In this document: in pieces, positions 39,624-44,407 of the stretch | Position numbering within the stretch: the stretch's first letter is position 1 | How the letters are laid out: each line of letters starts with the position of its first letter | Source of the DNA: an uncultured bacterium | GTDB lineage: Bacteria; Bacillota; Clostridia; Lachnospirales; Lachnospiraceae | Direction: 5' to 3' | DNA: 44,407 bases | Assembly: GCA_947175015.1 (NCBI GenBank) | Contig: CAMWLE010000018.1 | Coordinates: forward strand, 1-44,407 | The notes under the pieces: generated by a model | The model's input: only the letters and a program-made list of their open reading frames with translations | The model's database searches: none | Told to the model about the DNA's origin: nothing | Position numbers and translations under genes: made by a program

Positions 39624-40403
39624 ATGAACGAAAACAGGTTAAGTTGTGAGACATTGCTGTCACAATGTGAACGTATCAAAAGGATGGTTAAAATAGTACA
39701 GGACACAAAGGAATACAAGAAAGACTATTATGCAAAATATCATCATTGGAAATTACATGATGTTGTTCCATTATCAGAAATAGAAGAGTTTGAGGAAAAG
39801 ACAGGTATTGAACTGCCTGTGGAGTATGTGTATTTCTTAACACAGATTGGAAGGGGCGGTGCGTCTCCGGGAACAGAGTTAGATGATTTTGACATGGAGT
39901 GGGCGGAAGATGAGAAGCTTTCACAGGTATCAGAGCAGTTAAGCTGTGTATTGAGTGATAAGGAATGGGAAGAGTTATATGGTGGGCATGGCGATGAACC
40001 CGGTACCATTTGTTTGTGTGCTATGGATCTGACATATCAGGCATATCTGATCGTAAGCGGTCCGATGAAAGGTAAGATAGTCTACATGGATTGGGATGGC
40101 GACTGTGCTCCAATGTGGCCCAAGGGATTGCCGGATATATTGACATGGTATGAGCAGTTCTTTTCTGAGAAATTGGCAGGATATGAAATAAGTCCTACTT
40201 GGAAGTTTATGTGGCAGCAGCCTGGTGATGAGGATGATTTAATACAGGCATTTCATGAAAGTGGTGACATTGAATGGAAGAAGGAGATTTTATGGAGTTT
40301 TTACAAGTTCAAAAAGATTTCAGATAAAACATATGACTTTTTAGCTGGGCTTCGAGGTTCAGAGTTTGAAAAAGAGGCTGTGGATTTGATAAAGTATTTC
40401 TAG
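39624..40403 (+). CDS. SMI1/KNR4 (SUKH) family protein
   Basis: A 259-residue SUKH-fold protein. The core motif is [24 protein letters not shown], then [35 protein letters not shown] and [16 protein letters not shown], and a conserved LTWYEQFF helix. Many SUKH proteins neutralise polymorphic toxins, others are general regulators. No toxin gene is near, and it lies between dapF and dapL with 18- and 35-base gaps, so it is probably co-transcribed with them. The C-terminal 60 residues ([20 protein letters not shown]) extend past the SUKH core. AGGAGG precedes ATG. Confidence 0.85.
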   Translation: MNENRLSCETLLSQCERIKRMVKIVQDTKEYKKDYYAKYHHWKLHDVVPLSEIEEFEEKTGIELPVEYVYFLTQIGRGGASPGTELDDFDMEWAEDEKLSQVSEQLSCVLSDKEWEELYGGHGDEPGTICLCAMDLTYQAYLIVSGPMKGKIVYMDWDGDCAPMWPKGLPDILTWYEQFFSEKLAGYEISPTWKFMWQQPGDEDDLIQAFHESGDIEWKKEILWSFYKFKKISDKTYDFLAGLRGSEFEKEAVDLIKYF

Positions 40404-40438
40404 AAAAATATTATCGTAATACAGAAGGAGAGAAGAAA

Positions 40439-41653
40439 ATGTTTAAACTCAATGAAAATTATTTAAAATTACCGGGAAGCTATCTGTTTTCTACGATTGG
40501 AAAAAAGGTAAATGCGTATAGTGCTGCAAATCCGGACAAAAAGGTGATTCGTCTTGGAATTGGGGATGTAACGCAGCCTTTGGCCCCGGTGATTGTGGAA
40601 GCTATGCACAAGGCAGTAGATGAAATGGGGAAGGCAGAGACTTTCCATGGGTATGCGCCGGATTTGGGGTATGAATTCTTAAGAAATGCTATTGCGGAAA
40701 ATGATTATAAGGCGCGGGGGTGCAGCATTGCGGCAGATGAGATCTTCATCTCTGACGGAGCAAAATGTGATTCTTCCAATATTCAGGAAATTTTCAGTCT
40801 GGATAATCGGATTGCCGTGTGCGATCCCGTGTATCCGGTATATGTGGATTCTAATGTGATGGCAGGCAGAACAGGAACTTACGATAAAGAAAAGGAAACA
40901 TGGAGCGATGTTATCTATATGCCCTGTACGGCAGATAATGATTTTGCGCCGGAGCTGCCGAAGGAAGTGCCGGATTTGATCTATCTGTGTTTCCCCAATA
41001 ATCCCACTGGTTCAGCAATTACAAAGGAGAGGCTGCAGGAGTGGGTGGATTATGCCAACAAGGTGGGAGCGGTTATCCTTTATGATGCCGCATATGAAGC
41101 GTATATTTCCGAAGCGGGTGTACCTCATAGTATCTATGAGTGTGAAGGGGCAAGAACCTGTGCTATTGAGCTTCGTTCTTTTTCCAAAAATGCAGGTTTT
41201 ACCGGTGTACGTCTGGGATTTACCGTGATTCCCAAGGAGCTGAAATGCGGTGACACAATGCTGCATTCTCTGTGGGCAAGGCGTCATGGAACCAAGTATA
41301 ACGGGGCGCCTTATATTGTACAGCGGGCCGGAGAAGCAGTGTATTCCAAGGAGGGAAAGGAGCAGTTGAAGGAGCAGGTAGCTTACTATATGAAAAATGC
41401 AAGCTACATTTACAATGGTTTGAAGGAGGCAGGTTATACTGTGTCAGGCGGTGTCAATGCGCCCTATATCTGGTTGAAGACACCAAAGGGAATGACCAGT
41501 TGGGAGTTCTTTGACTATCTGTTGGAGAAGGCAAATGTGGTAGGCACTCCTGGTTCTGGTTTTGGACCCAGCGGCGAAGGATATTTCAGACTGACTGCTT
41601 TTGGGACTTATGAGAATACCGTAGAGGCAGTCAATCGGATTAAGACATTATAA
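40439..41653 (+). CDS. dapL: LL-diaminopimelate aminotransferase
   Basis: A 404-residue PLP aminotransferase making LL-diaminopimelate directly from tetrahydrodipicolinate, bypassing three steps of the succinylase route. DapL hallmarks: [18 protein letters not shown] start, [33 protein letters not shown] (185-191), YDAAYEAYI and Schiff-base lysine K250 in [15 protein letters not shown]. Its product is the substrate of DapF encoded two genes upstream, so both last steps to meso-DAP lie in one cluster. AAGGAGAG precedes ATG 40439. Its end is followed by repeat copy C. Confidence 0.97.
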   Translation: MFKLNENYLKLPGSYLFSTIGKKVNAYSAANPDKKVIRLGIGDVTQPLAPVIVEAMHKAVDEMGKAETFHGYAPDLGYEFLRNAIAENDYKARGCSIAADEIFISDGAKCDSSNIQEIFSLDNRIAVCDPVYPVYVDSNVMAGRTGTYDKEKETWSDVIYMPCTADNDFAPELPKEVPDLIYLCFPNNPTGSAITKERLQEWVDYANKVGAVILYDAAYEAYISEAGVPHSIYECEGARTCAIELRSFSKNAGFTGVRLGFTVIPKELKCGDTMLHSLWARRHGTKYNGAPYIVQRAGEAVYSKEGKEQLKEQVAYYMKNASYIYNGLKEAGYTVSGGVNAPYIWLKTPKGMTSWEFFDYLLEKANVVGTPGSGFGPSGEGYFRLTAFGTYENTVEAVNRIKTL

Positions 41654-41654
41654 T

Positions 41655-41860
41655 TGTGTAAAGAATTTCTAAGCTGTCAAGAGGGTGTGCAAGCACCCCT
41701 CTTTGGTACGCAACCTAAGAAATTCCAGGTCTGCACAGCAGAGCTTTTACACACGGAAGAATGCCAAGTGAGCAAGCTCATTTTGTGCAGGCATTCTTCT
41801 CACGGATTGTTTGTGCCGCTGCAAGAGGTACTACTGCTGTTGGCGGTATGGCTGGAAATG
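41655..41860 (+). repeat. Structured intergenic repeat family, copy C
   Basis: Directly after dapL. TGTGTAAAG (41655-41663) faces CTTTTACACA (41744-41753). Inside, AATTTCT (41664-41670) faces AGAAATT (41718-41724) with the AAGAGGGTGTG/CACCCCTCTT hairpin at the tip. Then GAAGAATGCC (41756-41765) pairs with GGCATTCTTC (41790-41799), with a GAGC/GCTC hairpin within its loop. The last segment is TTTGTGCCGC, GCAAGAGG and TGTTGGCGGTA. Copies A and B have the same three-part order. Confidence 0.75.
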
Positions 41861-41872
41861 TGGTAAAACGGT

Positions 41873-41912
41873 ACTCGCGAGGCTGTAGTGGCTTCGCGAG
41901 TGTTATATTATT
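41873..41912 (+). terminator. Terminator after repeat copy C
   Basis: ACTCGCGA (41873-41880) and TCGCGAGT (41894-41901) form a perfect 8-bp stem, followed by GTTATATTATTT. It should end the dapF-SUKH-dapL transcript. Confidence 0.8.
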
Positions 41913-42010
41913 TCCAGAAGCAGCAGGTTTGCTGCATTTGTTATGTTGAAAGATGTTCTTGCAAGTGTTATGCTGTTTCGGAAAATGGCAGGAAATAGTG
42001 TCTGATGGCG

Positions 42011-42088
42011 GATGAGAAATTGAAGATGAGAAATTGAAATAGAGGATATCGCAGGCGAAAAGAGAAATAGAGGATATTGCAGGTGAAG
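42011..42088 (+). repeat. Short tandem duplications over the translation start
   Basis: GATGAGAAATTGAA occurs twice in tandem (42011-42024, 42025-42038). A 25-base unit, GAAATAGAGGATATYGCAGG plus YGAAR, occurs at 42036-42060 and 42064-42088 (period 28). The second unit includes the likely ribosome binding site and GTG start of the next gene; the first has GCG in place of GTG. Confidence 0.85.
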
Positions 42089-43219
42089 AATGAAAAACAT
42101 AAATTGATGTGGATTGCAACAGGTATTTTGGTTCTGGTGTCCATGATTGTCATGTATATGACCCATAGGGTGATTCCGTTTACAATGGACGATTTATGGT
42201 ATTCTACCATGCTTTATGATGATACGCCCATTGCATCTTTTGCGGATATTATCAAAAGCCAAATCTGGCATTATAGTAATTGGGGCGGCAGAAGCATCAC
42301 GCATGGGATTTTGCAGCTTACGCTTCTGGCAGGAGAGCAGGCGGCGGATTGTCTTAATGTGCTGGTTACGATTCTGCTGGGAGGAATGGTTTGTTTTGTG
42401 TCCAGACATCGCAGGCTTCCGGCATTTTTCGCGGCTATATCTATGATGTTGGGATTGAATGCCAACTGGCGTATGAGTATGTTCTGGCAGTCGGGGGCGG
42501 CAAATTATCTATATATCACTGTGTTCATCCTTGCTTTTGTCCACTGTTATCTGCGGGAAGTGCCGGAGGGAGAGGGGACAATACCGCGTTCTTTGCCGGG
42601 TATTACCCTGTGGATTATTCCACTGGGGATTGCGGCAGGATGGAGCAATGAGAATATGGGGCCTGCAGTGTGGATATTGAGCCTTGCTGTCATGGTTCTT
42701 GCTTTTCAGGGAGGACGGAAGATAAAGGCCTGGATGATTCTGGGGAATCTATCCTGTCTGGGCGGCAGCATTATGTGTATTGCGGCACCGGGAAATTTTG
42801 TCCGCAGCGGCCAGGCCGGAGAAGAACAGTATGGGACACTTTGGAAGCTTTTCTTGAGATGTTATGGAGAATGTAAGGGTGCGTTGGAATATTTGTTTCC
42901 CACATTGCTGGTGCTTGGTTTCTTGTGGATATTGAGCAGGTATATGTTAAAACAGGCAGCGGACAAAAAGGACATGCTTCTTCTTGGCTGTGCACTGTTA
43001 TCTTGGGGCGCTTTTATATTATCACCGCATTACCCGGATCGTGCTTCTTTTGGAACTATGCTGTTATGTATCTGCGAAATTCTGGTATTGGGGAAAAAAA
43101 TAGTAAAGCAGCGCAGTGATCTGGCATGGCCTTTCTGGTTTGGAACCGTGTTCCTCTGGCTGCGGGGAATGTATTACTGTGGGGAGTATCTGGCAATTAT
43201 TTGGGGATGGATTAAGTAA
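42083..43219 (+). CDS. Polytopic membrane protein, DUF6056-like
   Basis: A 378-residue protein with about nine to ten hydrophobic segments. An acidic extracytoplasmic motif, FTMDDLWYSTMLYDD, follows TM1, then NWGGRSITHGILQLTLL, and NWRMSMFWQSGAANYLYIT. Acidic pair after TM1 and the GGR motif are typical of DUF6056 and related GT-C-fold glycosyltransferase-like proteins that use polyprenyl-linked sugars; function unproven. GTG 42083 is chosen with AGAGG nine bases upstream; TTG 42077 is closer to the site than usual. The transcript may be independent, since a terminator lies upstream. Confidence 0.7.
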   Translation: MKNEKHKLMWIATGILVLVSMIVMYMTHRVIPFTMDDLWYSTMLYDDTPIASFADIIKSQIWHYSNWGGRSITHGILQLTLLAGEQAADCLNVLVTILLGGMVCFVSRHRRLPAFFAAISMMLGLNANWRMSMFWQSGAANYLYITVFILAFVHCYLREVPEGEGTIPRSLPGITLWIIPLGIAAGWSNENMGPAVWILSLAVMVLAFQGGRKIKAWMILGNLSCLGGSIMCIAAPGNFVRSGQAGEEQYGTLWKLFLRCYGECKGALEYLFPTLLVLGFLWILSRYMLKQAADKKDMLLLGCALLSWGAFILSPHYPDRASFGTMLLCICEILVLGKKIVKQRSDLAWPFWFGTVFLWLRGMYYCGEYLAIIWGWIK

Positions 43220-43299
43220 TGGGAGAAGAACTGGGGATTTCAGGAAGGCGGGTAAGGATAAAAGAAGGTCAGGAAAGTATAGCGGAGGCGTAAAGGCAT

Positions 43300-44407
43300 A
43301 TGGGAATTTATGTAAATCCGGGAAATGTGATGTTTCGAAAAGCATTGAATTCCGAGATCTATGTGGATAAGACGGATTTGATTGAAGTGGTAAACCGCAG
43401 GATAGACACTGCGGACTGCTATATGTGTGTCAGTCGTCCGCGTCGTTTCGGGAAGTCCATGGCGGCGGATATGCTGGTGGCATATTACAGTAAGGGTTGT
43501 GATTCCGGCGGTCTCTTTGTCGGGAGGAAAGCGGAAGGGAAGGAATCCTTTCAAGTTCATCTGAACCAGCATAATGTGATACGGTTGGATGTACAGCAGT
43601 TTATATTCCATCCGTCTCACATTGATATTTTTATAGATAAAATGCAGGAAGCGGTCATTCGGGAGCTTCAAGCAGAATATGGGGATTGCTATGAGGCGGA
43701 TTCATATGGACTTTCGGGCATATTGAGACAGATTTATGCCCACACAGGACAAGGATTCATTTTCATCATAGATGAGTGGGACTGTGTGTTTAGGTTGGCG
43801 AAGGAGCGCCAGGAGGTTCAGAAGGACTACCTGGATTTCCTGAGAGGGTTGTTTAAAGGGCAGGAATATGTGGATCTGGCTTATATGACGGGGATACTTC
43901 CCATTAAAAAGTACGGGGAACATTCGGCCCTTAACATTTTTGGTGAATACTCCATGACTGACCCCAGGGACTTTGGGGAGTATTTTGGCTTTACCGAAGA
44001 GGAAGTACGGGAGCAGTGCGTAAAGCATGGGGTGGATTTCGCAGAGATGGAAAAGTGGTATGACGGCTATCGGCTGGGAGAGTGCCATATCTATAATCCC
44101 AAATCGGTTGTTGACGCGTTGAAATGGAAGGACTTTCAAAGCTACTGGACGGGTACGGAGACTTACGAGGCACTTAAGATCCATATAGAAAGAAATTTGG
44201 ATGGTCTGAAAGAGGCGGTTATAGAGATGCTGGGTAACGGTCGGTGCAGGATTAATTCCCGTAAGTTCCAGAATGATATGACTACATTTACAGCAAAGGA
44301 TGACGTGCTCACACTTCTGGTGCATTTGGGGTACCTGACTTATGACAAGGCGAAGGAAGAGGTATTGATTCCGAACCAGGAGATTATGCAGGAATTTCTG
44401 AATGTGG
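43300..44407 (+). CDS. AAA-ATPase-like / PD-(D/E)XK nuclease-like protein (cut by window end)
   Basis: The gene is open to the last base (369 codons visible). The N-terminus is an AAA-ATPase-like domain (PF09820 type): FRKALNSEIYVDKTDLIEVV, Walker A SRPRRFGKS (45-53), Walker B FIFIIDEWD (153-161), and the conserved FTEEEVREQC and WYDGYRLG motifs. Family members carry a PD-(D/E)XK nuclease domain (DUF1703) at the C-terminus, which would lie beyond the window. They form large multi-copy families in gut bacteria; function is unknown. ATG 43300 has GGAGG 11 bases upstream. Confidence 0.9.
   Translation, partial: MGIYVNPGNVMFRKALNSEIYVDKTDLIEVVNRRIDTADCYMCVSRPRRFGKSMAADMLVAYYSKGCDSGGLFVGRKAEGKESFQVHLNQHNVIRLDVQQFIFHPSHIDIFIDKMQEAVIRELQAEYGDCYEADSYGLSGILRQIYAHTGQGFIFIIDEWDCVFRLAKERQEVQKDYLDFLRGLFKGQEYVDLAYMTGILPIKKYGEHSALNIFGEYSMTDPRDFGEYFGFTEEEVREQCVKHGVDFAEMEKWYDGYRLGECHIYNPKSVVDALKWKDFQSYWTGTETYEALKIHIERNLDGLKEAVIEMLGNGRCRINSRKFQNDMTTFTAKDDVLTLLVHLGYLTYDKAKEEVLIPNQEIMQEFLNV

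Overview
This window looks like chromosomal DNA of a low-to-mid GC Firmicute of the class Clostridia, most likely a Lachnospiraceae-type gut anaerobe. The evidence is the gene content and style: strong AGGAGG-type ribosome binding sites, TTG and GTG starts, an ammonium transporter fused to a PII domain, DapL plus DapF for meso-diaminopimelate, a riboflavin ECF transporter under an FMN riboswitch, and a tannase-like hydrolase. No rRNA, tRNA, CRISPR array, transposase or phage gene was seen. The species is an inference.

Layout. 1-6.5 kb: a MarR regulator coupled to a flavin split-barrel protein, an XRE regulator, a lone ABC half-exporter, a methyltransferase on the minus strand and a double-GNAT acetyltransferase. 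6.5-10.3 kb: a self-contained efflux cassette (TetR with two exact operators, ABC ATPase and permease, MFS exporter). 10.5-18.6 kb: signalling block with an OmpR-type two-component system plus a membrane-anchored partner, then an Agr-type LytTR regulator and GHKL kinase, then a large lipoprotein ending in a solute-binding domain. 18.8-25 kb: recQ, a small islet of unknown or broken genes, and the Amt-PII gene with a long structured leader. 25-29.3 kb: hflK-hflC on the minus strand, two gene remnants and a tannase-like hydrolase. 29.3-30.2 kb: FMN riboswitch and ribU. 30.3-33.5 kb: glycosyltransferase, hisC-like aminotransferase and popT (DUF368) operon. 33.5-37.8 kb: methyltransferase, hslO (Hsp33), nadE. 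37.9-44.4 kb: FMN-bind-like membrane protein (minus), dapF, a SUKH (SMI1/KNR4) gene, dapL, a polytopic membrane protein and an AAA-ATPase-like gene cut by the window end.

The most unusual content is non-coding. (1) A 100-135 bp MITE-like element occurs three times; two complete copies are each flanked by a different, perfect 8-bp target duplication, so it has moved. (2) A second, longer structured family (about 150-200 nt: a TTTCTAAG/CTAAGAAA long hairpin, a GGAAGAACGC-type hairpin and a GC-rich hairpin) follows three unrelated genes, with a partial fourth copy. (3) A third family is a GGTGCCCTCA hairpin with a shared tail, found after two genes. (4) The amt leader begins with a hairpin whose six-base loop is AGAGAA (A at loop position 1, G at position 4, as in ANTAR target RNAs) and ends with a nested terminator-like hairpin just before the ribosome binding site; the first hairpin is duplicated behind recQ.

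Several start codons were chosen by ribosome binding site (10642, 14807, 16283, 27833, 33767, 34789, 42083 on plus; 27074 on minus). Well-spaced sigma-A-like promoters (17-bp spacer) were found for the OmpR-type system, the LytTR system, recQ, amt, hflK, the hydrolase region, the FMN riboswitch and the glycosyltransferase operon.
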